Shown piece by piece: positions 1-8,050 of a stretch of 64,000 nt of DNA. A model generated the notes under the pieces. That model saw nothing but the letters and a program-made list of their open reading frames with translations, ran no database searches and was not told the origin of the DNA. Origin of the DNA: Haloarchaeobius sp. HME9146 (GTDB lineage: Archaea; Halobacteriota; Halobacteria; Halobacteriales; Natrialbaceae); assembly GCF_025399835.1 (NCBI RefSeq), contig NZ_JAODVR010000001.1:930001-994000 (forward strand), read 5' to 3'. Made by a program: the position numbers and the translations under genes. Within the stretch, counting starts at the first letter, position 1. Each line of letters begins with the position of its first letter.

Positions 1-1
1 C

Positions 2-898
2 GAGCACCTCATCTCCGGGCAGGGCGAGCTCCACCTCGAGGTCATCACCCAGCGCATCGAGCGCAACCAGGGCATCCCAGTCATCACCGGTGAGCCGATC
101 GTCGTCTACCGCGAGGCACCGCGCGCGGAGACCGGCGAGGTCGAGGGTATCTCCCCGAACCGCCACAACCGGTTCTACATGACCCTCGAGCCGATGGACG
201 AGGACATCGTCGAGAAGATCCGCATGGGCGAGGTCTCCATGGACATGCCCGAACTGGAACGCCGTGAGGCCTTCCAGGAGGCCGGCATGGACAAGGACAC
301 CTCCCAGAACGTCGAGCACATCTTCGGGACGAACGTCCTCATCGACGACACGAAGGGTATCCAGCACCTCAACGAGACGATGGAACTCGTCATCGAGGGC
401 CTCGAAGAGGCGCTCGCCGACGGTCCGCTCGCTGCCGAGCCCGTCCAGGGTGCGCTCCTTCGCCTGAAGGACGCCCGACTCCACGAGGACACCATCCACC
501 GTGGTCCGGCGCAGGTCATCCCTGCGGTCCGTGAGGCCGTCCACCGGTCGCTCATCCACGCGGGTGTCGCGCTGATGGAGCCGATGCAGGACGTCCGCCT
601 CGACGTGCCGAACGAGCACATGGGTGCGGCGTCCGGCGAGATCCAGGGTCGCCGTGGCCGCGTCGACGACATGTACCAGGAGGGTGACCTCATGGTCGTC
701 GAGGGTATCGCGCCCGTCGACGAGATGATCGGCTTCTCCTCCGACATCCGCAGCGCGACCGAGGGTCGTGCGTCGTGGAACACGGAGAACGCTGGCTTCG
801 AGTTCATGTCCGACAGTCTCCAGAAAGAGAAGATCATGGAGATCCGCGAGCGCAAGGGAATGAAGCTCGAACTCCCCGAAGGCGCAGACTACCTGTAA
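2..898 (+). CDS. fusA: Translation elongation factor aEF-2, C-terminal part (5' end outside window)
   Basis: Archaeal EF-2 is the GTPase that drives ribosomal translocation. The window holds about the last 298 codons, reading from base 2 without a start, so the gene begins upstream. The visible part covers domains III-V: a GQGELHLEV segment at the beginning, then domain IV with the TIHRGPAQ motif. The His of that motif (codon 497-499) is the residue that is converted to diphthamide in archaea and eukaryotes. The protein ends in the usual basic/acidic tail. Codon use is strongly biased to C/G-ending codons, as expected for a highly expressed gene. In haloarchaea this gene usually follows the ribosomal rpsL-rpsG genes, and the aEF-1A and S10 genes lie downstream here too. 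Confidence 0.97.
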   Translation, partial: EHLISGQGELHLEVITQRIERNQGIPVITGEPIVVYREAPRAETGEVEGISPNRHNRFYMTLEPMDEDIVEKIRMGEVSMDMPELERREAFQEAGMDKDTSQNVEHIFGTNVLIDDTKGIQHLNETMELVIEGLEEALADGPLAAEPVQGALLRLKDARLHEDTIHRGPAQVIPAVREAVHRSLIHAGVALMEPMQDVRLDVPNEHMGAASGEIQGRRGRVDDMYQEGDLMVVEGIAPVDEMIGFSSDIRSATEGRASWNTENAGFEFMSDSLQKEKIMEIRERKGMKLELPEGADYL

Positions 899-984
899 CT
901 CGGTTCTCTCCCTCTTTCGTTCTCGACCCCGCCCAGCGGCGCGTCTGTTGGTTGAACTGAGTGTATGATTCGTTATCAGGAAGG

Positions 985-990
985 TTTATT
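985..990 (+). promoter_or_regulatory. TATA-like box for the zinc-knuckle protein
   Basis: AGGTTTATTCTA lies about 30 nt upstream of an in-frame GTG at 1019. That is the spacing of a haloarchaeal leaderless promoter, and it argues against the longer start at 965, which would place the box inside the coding sequence. Confidence 0.4.
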
Positions 991-1018
991 CTATCCGACG
1001 AGACATACGGAATGTAAC

Positions 1019-1354
1019 GTGCCTGCAGGCTGCCCCCACTGTGGTCGTCAGCTCATCCCGGTCGGCGTCCACACGACGGTCATCTCGCCACCAGTCGCCG
1101 CCTCGGCCGGCGATGGAAGCGATGTCGAGTCAGCGGCGATGGCCGGTCCAGCGGGCGAACGCGAGGAACTGCGCCGGACGGTGGCCGAACTCACGGAACG
1201 GACCATCGTCATCAGGGCAGTCGCGCTCCGCCCTGACGACCCGGAGCCGGTCGTCGCGGAGTGGTGTCCCGAGGAGTCGTGCACCGGGCAGCAGGAGGCG
1301 AGGGACGCGGTCGGGGCCCACCTCGACCGGCTGGCCCAGACGTACCGGGAGTGA
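1019..1354 (+). CDS. Small zinc-knuckle hypothetical protein
   Basis: I do not recognise a family. From GTG 1019 it is 111 residues and opens VPAGCPHCGRQL, a CxxC pair that could be half of a zinc site. A second spaced Cys pair (WCPEESC) lies near the end, so a four-Cys zinc-binding fold is possible. The middle is acidic and looks helical (EREELRRTVAELTER). An ATG at 965 in the same frame adds 18 residues, but a TATA-like sequence sits inside that extension, so I prefer the GTG as a leaderless start. It is a single gene between aEF-2 and a convergent small membrane protein. Function is unknown. Confidence 0.6.
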   Translation: MPAGCPHCGRQLIPVGVHTTVISPPVAASAGDGSDVESAAMAGPAGEREELRRTVAELTERTIVIRAVALRPDDPEPVVAEWCPEESCTGQQEARDAVGAHLDRLAQTYRE

Positions 1355-1364
1355 TGTTCTCCGC

Positions 1365-1583
1365 TCAGAACGGCAGGTAGCGGTCGTACAGGTCGTCGAT
1401 ACGGTCGTTGATCTTCGTGCCGTCCTGTGACCCCCACGGATAGCGCGAGAAGTAGAACCCACAGGCGACGAGGATGGCGAGCGTCGAGGCCAGCTGTGGC
1501 GCGACGTAGCTTCCGAGGAACAGGATGACGAACGCGAGCACGCCCGCCACGAGGACGTCGAACAGTTGCCGTGCGATGGACAT
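1365..1583 (-). CDS. Small membrane protein, hypothetical
   Basis: A 72-residue protein on the minus strand. It has two hydrophobic stretches (about residues 8-28 and 30-45, separated by a Pro), followed by a polar tail with RYPWGSQDGTKINDRIDDLYDRYLPF-like composition. This fits two transmembrane helices or a hairpin with a cytoplasmic tail. It is transcribed convergently with the zinc-knuckle gene, with only 10 nt between the two stops. No family is recognised and no function can be inferred. Confidence 0.7.
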   Translation of the reverse strand: MSIARQLFDVLVAGVLAFVILFLGSYVAPQLASTLAILVACGFYFSRYPWGSQDGTKINDRIDDLYDRYLPF

Positions 1584-1709
1584 ACCGAAGGATTCGGTCG
1601 GGCGGCAAAGAAGTCACCGAAGGTGAAACCAGTCGCCGACGGCGAAACGAGTCGCCCGATGCGAAAGTACTCACCGAAGGAGAGGAGAGTTTTGCGAGTG
1701 GCTGAAGGC

Positions 1710-1717
1710 TTATATCG
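1710..1717 (+). promoter_or_regulatory. TATA box ahead of the ACT protein / homoserine dehydrogenase operon
   Basis: GGCTTATATCGC is a strong TATA element. Transcription would be expected to start about 25-28 nt downstream, near 1738-1740. That is at the ATG of a 16-codon reading frame and 30-40 nt before the ACT protein start. Confidence 0.6.
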
Positions 1718-1739
1718 CTCAGGCAGGTCAGACCTACGT

Positions 1740-1790
1740 ATGGACCGACGACGCGCCGTGTTCTTCGCGGGTGATTTCGATGGCGACTGA
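1740..1790 (+). CDS. Possible leaderless 16-codon upstream ORF
   Basis: ATG at 1740 sits where the transcript from the TATA box at 1710 should begin. It reads MDRRRAVFFAGDFDGD and stops at 1788-1790, just past the ATG at 1780 of the ACT protein. The overlap would allow translational coupling. The peptide is not rich in Thr, Ile or Met, so it does not look like a classical amino-acid attenuator. It could be chance. Confidence 0.3.
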   Translation: MDRRRAVFFAGDFDGD

Positions 1791-2313
1791 CGTCTCCGAG
1801 ACGCGGCGAGCGTACACAGTCCGGCTGGAACTCGTCGACGAGCCGGGCGAACTGTTGCGCGCGCTGCGTCCCATCGCGGACAACGGAGGGAACCTCCTCT
1901 CTATCTTCCACGAACGGGGGAACCTCACACCGCGGGGGAACATCCCGGTCGAGGTCGACCTGGAGTGTACGCCGAGTCGCTTCGACGACGTCGTCAACGG
2001 GCTTAGGGACGCGGGTGTGACCATCATCCAGGCGGGTGCCGACCAGTACGCCGAACAGGTGAGCGTCCTGCTCGTCGGGCACCTCGTCGAGACCGACCTC
2101 TCGGACACCCTGGAGACCATCGAGGAGTGCAGTGGGGCTTCGGTGACCGACTTCGCGCTCGACGCGCCAGCAGGTACCGACGACGTCTCGAGTGCACGTG
2201 CACAGCTCGCGATCGAGCCGGGCCAGACCGAGGAGGCGCTCTCGGTCGTCCGGACGGTCGCCGAACGCAAGGACCTGCGTGTCGTCGAACCGCTCGTGGA
2301 GGGTGAGGCATGA
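1771..2313 (+). CDS. ACT-domain amino-acid-binding regulatory protein
   Basis: A protein of 177-180 residues (GTG 1771 or ATG 1780; the ATG is the likelier start). The N-terminal half (about residues 12-85) is an ACT domain: YTVRLELVDEPGELLRALRPIADNGGNLLSIFHERG has the beta-alpha-beta pattern and the Pro-Gly turn typical of ligand-binding ACT folds. The second half (VSVLLVGHLVETD and following) looks like a second, divergent ACT-like repeat. The gene overlaps the homoserine dehydrogenase start by four bases (ATGA). It probably senses an end product such as threonine and modulates that enzyme, which itself lacks an ACT domain. The role is inferred from family and position. Confidence 0.85.
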   Translation: MISMATDVSETRRAYTVRLELVDEPGELLRALRPIADNGGNLLSIFHERGNLTPRGNIPVEVDLECTPSRFDDVVNGLRDAGVTIIQAGADQYAEQVSVLLVGHLVETDLSDTLETIEECSGASVTDFALDAPAGTDDVSSARAQLAIEPGQTEEALSVVRTVAERKDLRVVEPLVEGEA

Positions 2314-3257
2314 AGGTCGCCATCCTCGGTGCGGGCGCGGTCGGCCGGTCGGTCGCGCGACTCGCGGGCGACCACGGGCACACGGTGACGGGTATCGCGG
2401 ATTCGAGTTCGGGCGTGACGAACCCCGACGGCATCGACGTGGATGCAATACTCAGCCGGAAGTCGGCACGGGGCCACGTCGGCTCGGCCGACCCCGACGC
2501 GGTGCTCGATGGCGAGTACGACGTGCTCGTCGAGGCGACGCCGACGACGCTCGGTGACGCCGAGCCAGCCTTCTCGCACGTGCGCACCGCGCTGGAGCGC
2601 GACAGGCACGTCGTGCTGGCGAACAAGGGGCCGGTCGCGGAGCGATACGCGGACGTGCAGGCGCTCGAAGCCGAGAGCGAGGGTGAGGTGCTGTTCGAGG
2701 CGACCGTCGCCGGCGCGATCCCGGTGCTGGGCACGGTCGCGGACTACGGCCCGTCGCAGGTCACCGCGGTGCGGGGCGTCCTCAACGGGACGGCGAACTT
2801 CATCCTCTCGCGGATGGCTGCGGAAGGGCTGGACTACGAGCACGTCCTCGCGGAGGCCCAGGACCTCGGCGTCGCCGAGGCAGACCCCGCCTTCGACGTC
2901 GAAGGGACCGACGCCGCGCTCAAGTGCGTCATCCTCTCGAACGTGCTTGCGGAGGGTGAGACCGAGTACACGCTCGCGGACGCGGACGTGGAGGGTATCG
3001 TCGACATCCCGCCGAGCGCGCTCCAGCTCGCCCAGTCCGACGGCCAGACCGTCCGCCTCGTCGGCGAGGCGACCCCGTCGGGCATCCGTGTCGGCCCGCG
3101 ACTCGTCCCGACGGACAGCCCGCTTGCGGTGACCGGGACGGAGAACATCGTCCAGCTCGAGACGACCTACGCGGGCACGCTCGCGCTCCGGGGGCGCGGG
3201 GCGGGTGGTGACCCCACTGCGAGCGCGGTGCTCGCGGACATCGCGCGCCTCTCCTGA
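2310..3257 (+). CDS. hom: Homoserine dehydrogenase
   Basis: NAD(P)-dependent homoserine dehydrogenase reduces aspartate semialdehyde to homoserine in the threonine and methionine pathways. The 315-residue protein starts with a Rossmann motif (VAILGAGAVGRSVARL, residues 3-18). It then carries a VLANKGPVAERYADV segment with the conserved Lys of the family, and the GVLNGTANFILSRM and AEADPAFDVEGTDAALKCVIL motifs that form the catalytic and dimer region. It is a short form without the C-terminal ACT domain found in many bacterial enzymes. The separate ACT protein directly upstream, with a four-base overlap, may supply that regulatory function. Confidence 0.95.
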   Translation: MKVAILGAGAVGRSVARLAGDHGHTVTGIADSSSGVTNPDGIDVDAILSRKSARGHVGSADPDAVLDGEYDVLVEATPTTLGDAEPAFSHVRTALERDRHVVLANKGPVAERYADVQALEAESEGEVLFEATVAGAIPVLGTVADYGPSQVTAVRGVLNGTANFILSRMAAEGLDYEHVLAEAQDLGVAEADPAFDVEGTDAALKCVILSNVLAEGETEYTLADADVEGIVDIPPSALQLAQSDGQTVRLVGEATPSGIRVGPRLVPTDSPLAVTGTENIVQLETTYAGTLALRGRGAGGDPTASAVLADIARLS

Positions 3258-3332
3258 GCGCCCCTTTGGTGTGCATTCGCACGCCAAACCGCAAGACGGC
3301 GCGGGGCTGTCGTGAGGCCCGTATCGAAATGG

Positions 3333-3338
3333 TTTTAA
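3333..3338 (+). promoter_or_regulatory. TATA box of the aEF-1A gene
   Basis: GGTTTTAACTG lies about 55 nt upstream of the aEF-1A ATG. This implies a 5' leader of roughly 25-30 nt, an exception to the leaderless pattern of many genes here. The leader has no clear Shine-Dalgarno. Confidence 0.55.
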
Positions 3339-3390
3339 CTGTTTCTGCCGAAAGATTCCCACACAGCGCCTCTGCGCGTGAGATACAACA

Positions 3391-4656
3391 ATGAGCGACA
3401 AACCGCACCAGAACCTGGCCGTCATCGGCCACGTCGACCACGGTAAGAGCACACTGGTCGGGCGACTCCTCTTCGAGACGGGGAGCGTGCCCGAGCACGT
3501 CATCGAGCAGTACCGAGAAGAAGCAGAAGAGAAGGGCAAGGGTGGCTTCGAGTTCGCCTACGTCATGGACAACCTCGCCGAGGAGCGCGAGCGCGGTGTA
3601 ACCATCGACATCGCCCACCAGGAGTTCGACACGGACTCGTACTACTTCACCATCGTCGACTGTCCGGGTCACCGTGACTTCGTCAAGAACATGATCACGG
3701 GCGCGTCCCAGGCAGACAACGCCGTCCTCGTCGTCGCCGCAGACGACGGTGTCGCACCCCAGACCCGAGAGCACGTCTTCCTGGCCCGCACGCTGGGTAT
3801 CGACGAGCTCATCATCGGCGTCAACAAGATGGACGTCGTCGACTACGACGAGGCCAAGTACAAGGAGGTCAAGGCTGAGGTCCAGAAGCTCCTCAAGCAG
3901 GTCAACTTCCGCTCCGAGGACGCGACCTTCATCCCGATTTCCGCGTTCGAAGGCGACAACATCGCCGAGCGCTCCGACAACACCTCCTGGTACGATGGCG
4001 ACATCCTCCTCGAGGCCCTCAACAACCTCCCGGAGCCCCAGGAGCCGACCGACGCGCCCCTGCGCCTCCCGATCCAGGACGTCTACACCATCTCCGGCAT
4101 CGGTACGGTCCCGGTTGGCCGTGTCGAGACGGGTATGCTGAACATCGGCGAGAACGTCTCGTTCCAGCCGTCTGACGTCGGTGGCGAGGTCAAGACCATC
4201 GAGATGCACCACGAGGAAGTCCCGGAGGCTGGCCCCGGTGACAACGTCGGCTTCAACGTCCGTGGCATCGGTAAGGACGACATCCGCCGCGGTGACGTCT
4301 GTGGCCCCGCCGACGAGCCGCCGACGGTCGCCGAGACCTTCACGGCCCAGATCGTCGTCATGCAGCACCCGTCCGTGATCACGGCCGGCTACACGCCGGT
4401 CTTCCACGCCCACACGGCACAGGTCGCCTGTACCATCGAATCCATCGACAAGAAGATGGACCCCAGCTCGGGCGAGGTCGCCGAGGAGAACCCGGACTTC
4501 ATCCAGTCCGGCGACTCCGCGGTCGTCACCGTCCGTCCCCAGAAGCCGCTCAGCATCGAGCCCGCCGGCGAGATCCCGGAGCTCGGTTCCTTCGCAGTCC
4601 GCGACATGGGTCAGACCATCGCGGCTGGCAAGGTCATGAGCGTCAACGAGAAGTAA
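3391..4656 (+). CDS. tuf: Translation elongation factor aEF-1A
   Basis: The GTPase that delivers aminoacyl-tRNA to the ribosomal A site. The 421 residues match the archaeal family length. All G-box motifs are present: P-loop GHVDHGKST (13-21), switch II DCPGH (90-94) and NKMD (145-148). Domains 2 and 3 follow, with the RGxxRGDVCG region. The start ATG is preceded by an AT-rich leader. The S10 gene follows after three bases, forming the widespread archaeal tuf-rpsJ pair. Codon use is extremely C-biased, as expected for one of the most abundant proteins. Confidence 0.98.
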   Translation: MSDKPHQNLAVIGHVDHGKSTLVGRLLFETGSVPEHVIEQYREEAEEKGKGGFEFAYVMDNLAEERERGVTIDIAHQEFDTDSYYFTIVDCPGHRDFVKNMITGASQADNAVLVVAADDGVAPQTREHVFLARTLGIDELIIGVNKMDVVDYDEAKYKEVKAEVQKLLKQVNFRSEDATFIPISAFEGDNIAERSDNTSWYDGDILLEALNNLPEPQEPTDAPLRLPIQDVYTISGIGTVPVGRVETGMLNIGENVSFQPSDVGGEVKTIEMHHEEVPEAGPGDNVGFNVRGIGKDDIRRGDVCGPADEPPTVAETFTAQIVVMQHPSVITAGYTPVFHAHTAQVACTIESIDKKMDPSSGEVAEENPDFIQSGDSAVVTVRPQKPLSIEPAGEIPELGSFAVRDMGQTIAAGKVMSVNEK

Positions 4657-4659
4657 ACA

Positions 4660-4968
4660 ATGCAGCAGGCACGCGTCCGGCTCGCGGGAACGAGCCCCGA
4701 CGACCTCGACAACATCTGTGACGACGTTCGCGAGATCGCGAACAAGACGGGTGTGAACCTGTCGGGTCCCATCCCGCTGCCGACCAAGACGCTCGAAATC
4801 CCGACCCGCAAGTCCCCCGACGGTGAGGGTACTGCGACGTGGGAACACTGGGAGATGCGCGTCCACAAGCGTCTCATCGACCTCGACGCCGACGAGCGCG
4901 CACTTCGCCAGCTCATGCGGATCCAGGTCCCGAACGACGTCAGCATCGAGATCGTCCTCGAGGACTGA
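4660..4968 (+). CDS. rpsJ: 30S ribosomal protein S10
   Basis: A 102-residue uS10 protein of the small-subunit head. It has the family pattern [27 protein letters not shown], then the loop [23 protein letters not shown] that reaches into the ribosome, and [12 protein letters not shown]. It begins three bases after the aEF-1A stop and must share its transcript. A GC hairpin follows the stop. Confidence 0.97.
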   Translation: MQQARVRLAGTSPDDLDNICDDVREIANKTGVNLSGPIPLPTKTLEIPTRKSPDGEGTATWEHWEMRVHKRLIDLDADERALRQLMRIQVPNDVSIEIVLED

Positions 4969-4981
4969 CCCGAGGGCCCGA

Positions 4982-4998
4982 CGACGGCTCCGCCGTCG
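4982..4998 (+). terminator. Hairpin after tuf-rpsJ
   Basis: CGACGGC-TCC-GCCGTCG is a perfect 7-bp stem with a 3-nt loop, 13 bases after the S10 stop. T-rich sequence occurs only about 40 nt further on (TTTTACTCTCTTTC), so termination may rely on that oligo-T run with the hairpin protecting the 3' end. Confidence 0.4.
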
Positions 4999-5067
4999 CT
5001 CTCTCGCGCAGTTCCGTCGTCCGCCACCTCGGCCGCGAATTTTACTCTCTTTCATGACACCCGAATG

Positions 5068-5075
5068 TTTAGTAG
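5068..5075 (+). promoter_or_regulatory. TATA-like box of the rhomboid gene
   Basis: TTTAGTAG lies about 26 nt upstream of ATG 5097. This supports that start and a leaderless or nearly leaderless transcript. Confidence 0.45.
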
Positions 5076-5096
5076 CGACAGCGCCCGAGTACACGT

Positions 5097-5744
5097 ATGT
5101 CCCGCCGCTCCGGGAGCCCGACCCTCGAGACGTTCGCCCTCTTCGCGGTCGTCTTCGCCTTCCAGTCCGTCGTGAGCCTCTTCCAGGCGCTCGTCGGCTT
5201 CGCGGGCGTCTACGACTTCCTGTTCGTCCTCCACTCGCCACTCAGCCGGCCCTGGACGCTCGTCACGAGCGTGTACGCCCACGCGGGCCTGCTGCACCTC
5301 CTCTCGAACGCCATCGCGCTCGCGCTCGTCGGCTTCGCCCTCGAACGCAAGACCACCCGATTCCGCTACCACACCTTCTTCGTCGTCACCGGTGCCCTCG
5401 CCGGGGTCGCACAGGTCCTCACGAGCGGTTTCGTCGCCACCATCGGGTTCGGCCGCCCCACCGCCGTCCTCGGCGCCAGCGGTGCCGTCTTCGCCCTCTA
5501 CGGCTACGTGCTCGGCGGCAACCGCCTCACCGACGGCCTGCTGTCGCGCTTCGACCTCCCCGAGTGGGCCGAACTCGCCGGCTTCATCCTCGTCGCCGCC
5601 CTCGTCACCTGGGCCACCGGCTCCCCCGGCGTCGCCCTCATCGCCCACTTCACCGGCTTCCTCCTCGGCGTCGCCGCCGGCCGACTGCGCCTCCTCGCCA
5701 CGTCACACCAACCCACGTACGGCTCCCGAAAGGAAAGCTACTAA
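5097..5744 (+). CDS. Rhomboid family intramembrane serine protease
   Basis: A 215-residue polytopic membrane protein with about six hydrophobic segments. The rhomboid signature is complete: HLLSN (67-71) in the second helix, the nucleophile in GASGA (Ser128) and the catalytic His184 in the helix LIAHFTGFLLG. Such proteases cut substrate transmembrane helices within the membrane; substrates in haloarchaea are mostly unknown. It is a minimal rhomboid with no extra cytosolic domain except a short tail (RLRLLATSHQPTYGSRKESY). The gene stands alone and ends 34 bases before tRNA-Ala. Confidence 0.93.
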   Translation: MSRRSGSPTLETFALFAVVFAFQSVVSLFQALVGFAGVYDFLFVLHSPLSRPWTLVTSVYAHAGLLHLLSNAIALALVGFALERKTTRFRYHTFFVVTGALAGVAQVLTSGFVATIGFGRPTAVLGASGAVFALYGYVLGGNRLTDGLLSRFDLPEWAELAGFILVAALVTWATGSPGVALIAHFTGFLLGVAAGRLRLLATSHQPTYGSRKESY

Positions 5745-5778
5745 TACGCCGCGGGGGCAAGCTTTGGTTGCGTTCCGC

Positions 5779-5850
5779 GGGCTCGTAGATCAGGGGTAGA
5801 TCGCTTCCTTCGCAAGGAAGAGGCCTCGGGTTCAAATCCCGACGAGTCCA
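5779..5850 (+). tRNA. tRNA-Ala (anticodon CGC)
   Basis: A complete 72-nt cloverleaf. The acceptor arm is GGGCTCG/CGAGTCC with discriminator A. The D stem is GATC/GATC. The anticodon stem CTTCC/GGAAG encloses the loop TTCGCAA, giving anticodon CGC, which reads GCG. The T arm is TCGGG-TTCAAAT-CCCGA. The G3-T70 wobble pair of the acceptor is the alanine identity element. CCA is not encoded. The last 14 bases are repeated 77 nt downstream, and an AT-richer island follows, as expected for a tRNA gene used as an integration site. Confidence 0.96.
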
Positions 5851-5941
5851 TTTCCTTCGTTCACTACGTTCACTCAGTCAATGGACTCGTCGTAGTCCCA
5901 CTCGCTCGCTTCGCTCGCTCGCGGGACTCCCGACGAGTCCA
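5837..5941 (+). repeat. Duplicated tRNA-Ala 3' end with inverted copy (attachment-site relic or hairpin)
   Basis: TCCCGACGAGTCCA at the tRNA 3' end (5837-5850) recurs exactly at 5928-5941. Between them, TGGACTCGTCG (5882-5892) is the perfect inverse of CGACGAGTCCA. The central and distal copies could fold into a stem of about 17 bp whose loop is the GCTC/GCTT low-complexity tract at 5901-5921. The duplication points to past site-specific integration at the tRNA. The inverted copy could alternatively serve as a strong terminator or processing hairpin. No other gene is visible between 5851 and about 6217. Confidence 0.6.
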
Positions 5942-6217
5942 GCGTCGTTTGGGTTGTTTTCTCGGTGAGCCGTCCGACTGTCTTTCAGCACCGAGTGTGA
6001 TGAGAGGACCACCAAAGACGCCCGCTACTCGAAGGACGTCCTCGTGGCGGTACTCCGACCGCTGGAACAACGCTGGTTCGTCCGCGTGAAGCCGACGACA
6101 GCAGACCCAAAGCATGGAAGTACCGCTATACGGAGGGATTTGGCCGGAATTTCTCGGAAACCTGGCCCCGAACCGGGGTCGAAAATCGGTTCTGAGGCTG
6201 ATAACCGGTTTGGGGGC

Positions 6218-7369
6218 GTGATACTACAACTAATACAAACTAGGTTGTCAATACATAAACTAGCGATTAAGGGCTTAGAACGCAAGTATTTAGTCGAGAA
6301 GCACATAGTTGAGCGCGTGACAGAACTCACCGCCAATGAACGCGAGACCCTCAACAATGTCATTGAGGGCTTGGCTCTCGCGATCTCTCGTAGCGGTGAG
6401 CTTGAATCCGACGCAGTTACCAAGACCAGTAAAACAAAACTTGAGAAGTTTATCTTCCAGGCGTTGGCTGACACTGATGAACTGGACAGTATCACCTACA
6501 GTTGGTATATCGCTGGTGCGAAGACAGATACACCTAACTCAGAGCTCTCCATCGGCGCATTGGAAAACGCATTCAACCGTGTGACTGGTCAGACTGCGTC
6601 TCCTGATGTCCAAAAAGAATTCGTGGACAGTCGTTCGGATTATAATCCAATCCCTGAAGTTGAACGTTTCGCAGAGTACTTTCTACGCGAATTCGATTTG
6701 GAAGACAGCTGGTTTACTCGGGGAGAAATGTACCTCCTCGATTTCTATAAAGAACGAGCGCCTGAGGATCTTAGAGACCTCTACGTTGCAGTTCAAGAAC
6801 TTAGAAATACCCTGAATTATGCAATCAGAGAGATTCGCCGGGTGAAAACAGACTCCCCCAATGAAATGACCCTCTCTCAATTTCAGGTCAGCTCAGAGGT
6901 GAAGGGCCCAGATTTGTATGAAGAAGTTGCAGACTTGGTTTCAGAGATTCATCTCCAGATGGCTATGGATGAGCAACTGAAACCTCTCCTCAGCGATTTT
7001 AAGGCCTTCAGTGACATACTTGAAGACGCTTTCCTCGCCCTCAGCCAGATGAATGTGGAGCGACTCAGCGACTCACAGCTCCAAATGTTCCAAAGCCTCC
7101 GAAGATTCTATTTTTACGAGGCGTGGAAGCTCCCGAGCTACGCGATTTCTATGAGGACAGCATCTGGTCCTCGAGCTGAAGACCTGAAAGTTCGACACGC
7201 CCAAGAAATAGAGCAGCATCGAGAGGAATACAAGGATAAATTGGAGGCACTACGTCAGGACGCTGCAAGTAGTGCACTGGTGCCCACTGCAACCGATTAC
7301 CCTTGCCTCTCTGAGGATACGCCTCACATAGAGAGTCTCGTTGAACGGTATCTCACTACCGCAAAATGA
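6218..7369 (+). CDS. Unrecognised all-helical protein, first gene of the island pair
   Basis: I do not recognise this protein. From GTG 6218 it has 383 residues. The frame is open back to GTG 6044 (441 residues), but the sequence before about 6190 has host-like GC content, so the shorter form (GTG 6218 or TTG 6245) is preferred. It is polar and almost entirely helical, with no signal peptide, membrane segment or Cys-based metal site. A TKTSKTKLEKFIFQAL segment followed by ITYSWYIAGAKT vaguely recalls the core of Panacea-type antitoxin domains; this resemblance is weak. A charged coiled-coil-like stretch (AQEIEQHREEYKDKLEALRQD) lies near the C-terminus. Its stop overlaps the start of the PIN-like gene (ATGA), so the two should be co-translated. 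Codon use (AAA, ATA, TTA) is unlike the rest of the window, a sign of transfer. Confidence 0.75.
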   Translation: MILQLIQTRLSIHKLAIKGLERKYLVEKHIVERVTELTANERETLNNVIEGLALAISRSGELESDAVTKTSKTKLEKFIFQALADTDELDSITYSWYIAGAKTDTPNSELSIGALENAFNRVTGQTASPDVQKEFVDSRSDYNPIPEVERFAEYFLREFDLEDSWFTRGEMYLLDFYKERAPEDLRDLYVAVQELRNTLNYAIREIRRVKTDSPNEMTLSQFQVSSEVKGPDLYEEVADLVSEIHLQMAMDEQLKPLLSDFKAFSDILEDAFLALSQMNVERLSDSQLQMFQSLRRFYFYEAWKLPSYAISMRTASGPRAEDLKVRHAQEIEQHREEYKDKLEALRQDAASSALVPTATDYPCLSEDTPHIESLVERYLTTAK

Positions 7370-8043
7370 GCATTGACGGTCCTGAAAGGTTGCCTGGAGT
7401 ATTCTGCGACACTTCAGTACTCCTCAGATATGTGCTGGGACAAGGAGATACCGCAGCACAGGAGCTTTTAATTGAGAAAGAGAACTCCAAAATCATCAGT
7501 CCTAAAGTCAAAGAGGAATTCGAAATAGTTCCTGAAAGGAAAGAAGAAATCTACCTTGATTTCATGGAGCTTCTCACGTCCGAGGACAGGTCAATTGCGG
7601 AAGCCAAAGCAGAAGATAGAGACTATCTGAAGACCAATGATGTTGACTTTTTCAAATCCTTGAGGGACGAAATCGCCAGCAAGGATGATAAACGGGCGAA
7701 ATTAAAGACACTACGTGAGAAACAAAAAATAATCGACCAGCGCTGGGGTCGTGTTTCTGCTCTCGTCGAAGACACTAAAGAACAAAATGACGATTTGGGA
7801 TTGATTCTGAAACTCGGTAGAATCGTGGATAACGAGGATGATGTACAAGTCATCTGTGACGCAGCTCGATGGTCCGATAACGGAGGAAGCGGGTTATTTT
7901 GCACCCTTGATTATCACGATATCATCAATAACCGAGACGAGATTCGGGAGGCAATCCTGGATTACGATGAGAACTGTGACAGTCTGAAAATCGGTGACCC
8001 CTCGGGCATCTTATCGAGACTCGACGACCAAGACGACCCGTAA
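7366..8043 (+). CDS. PIN-like nuclease domain protein, second gene of the island pair
   Basis: A 225-residue protein with the layout of a PIN ribonuclease. It has an N-terminal beta-strand ending in Asp (VFCDTSVLLRYVLG, Asp15), an acidic position after the second strand (ISPKVKEEFE, Glu50/Glu51), then a long charged helical insert (about 60-140). Late in the protein are NEDDVQVICDAARWS (Asp158/159 and Asp165) and GLFCTLDYHDIINN (Thr180, Asp182, Asp185). These are the places where PIN domains carry their Mg-binding acidic residues. The assignment is from motif spacing only, but the four-site pattern is convincing. The coupled upstream gene may be its partner or antitoxin. PIN toxins usually have small partners of 70-100 residues, so a partner of 383 or more residues is unusual and the pair may instead be an anti-phage module. 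Confidence 0.75.
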   Translation: MSIDGPERLPGVFCDTSVLLRYVLGQGDTAAQELLIEKENSKIISPKVKEEFEIVPERKEEIYLDFMELLTSEDRSIAEAKAEDRDYLKTNDVDFFKSLRDEIASKDDKRAKLKTLREKQKIIDQRWGRVSALVEDTKEQNDDLGLILKLGRIVDNEDDVQVICDAARWSDNGGSGLFCTLDYHDIINNRDEIREAILDYDENCDSLKIGDPSGILSRLDDQDDP

Positions 8044-8050
8044 ATCTGGC

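Noticed and set aside
1048-2448. Long minus-strand frame of 466 codons opposite the ACT and homoserine dehydrogenase genes
   Set aside because: Arg/Pro-rich translation without domains; it is the antisense shadow of biased GC-rich codons.
2929-5241. 770-codon minus-strand frame opposite tuf and rpsJ
   Set aside because: Low-complexity Val/Asp/Leu composition mirroring the highly biased codons of the plus-strand genes.
5898-5925. GCTC/GCTT tract considered as CRISPR or origin repeat
   Set aside because: A single short low-complexity stretch common in haloarchaeal intergenic DNA; no spacer array. No CRISPR array is seen anywhere in the window.
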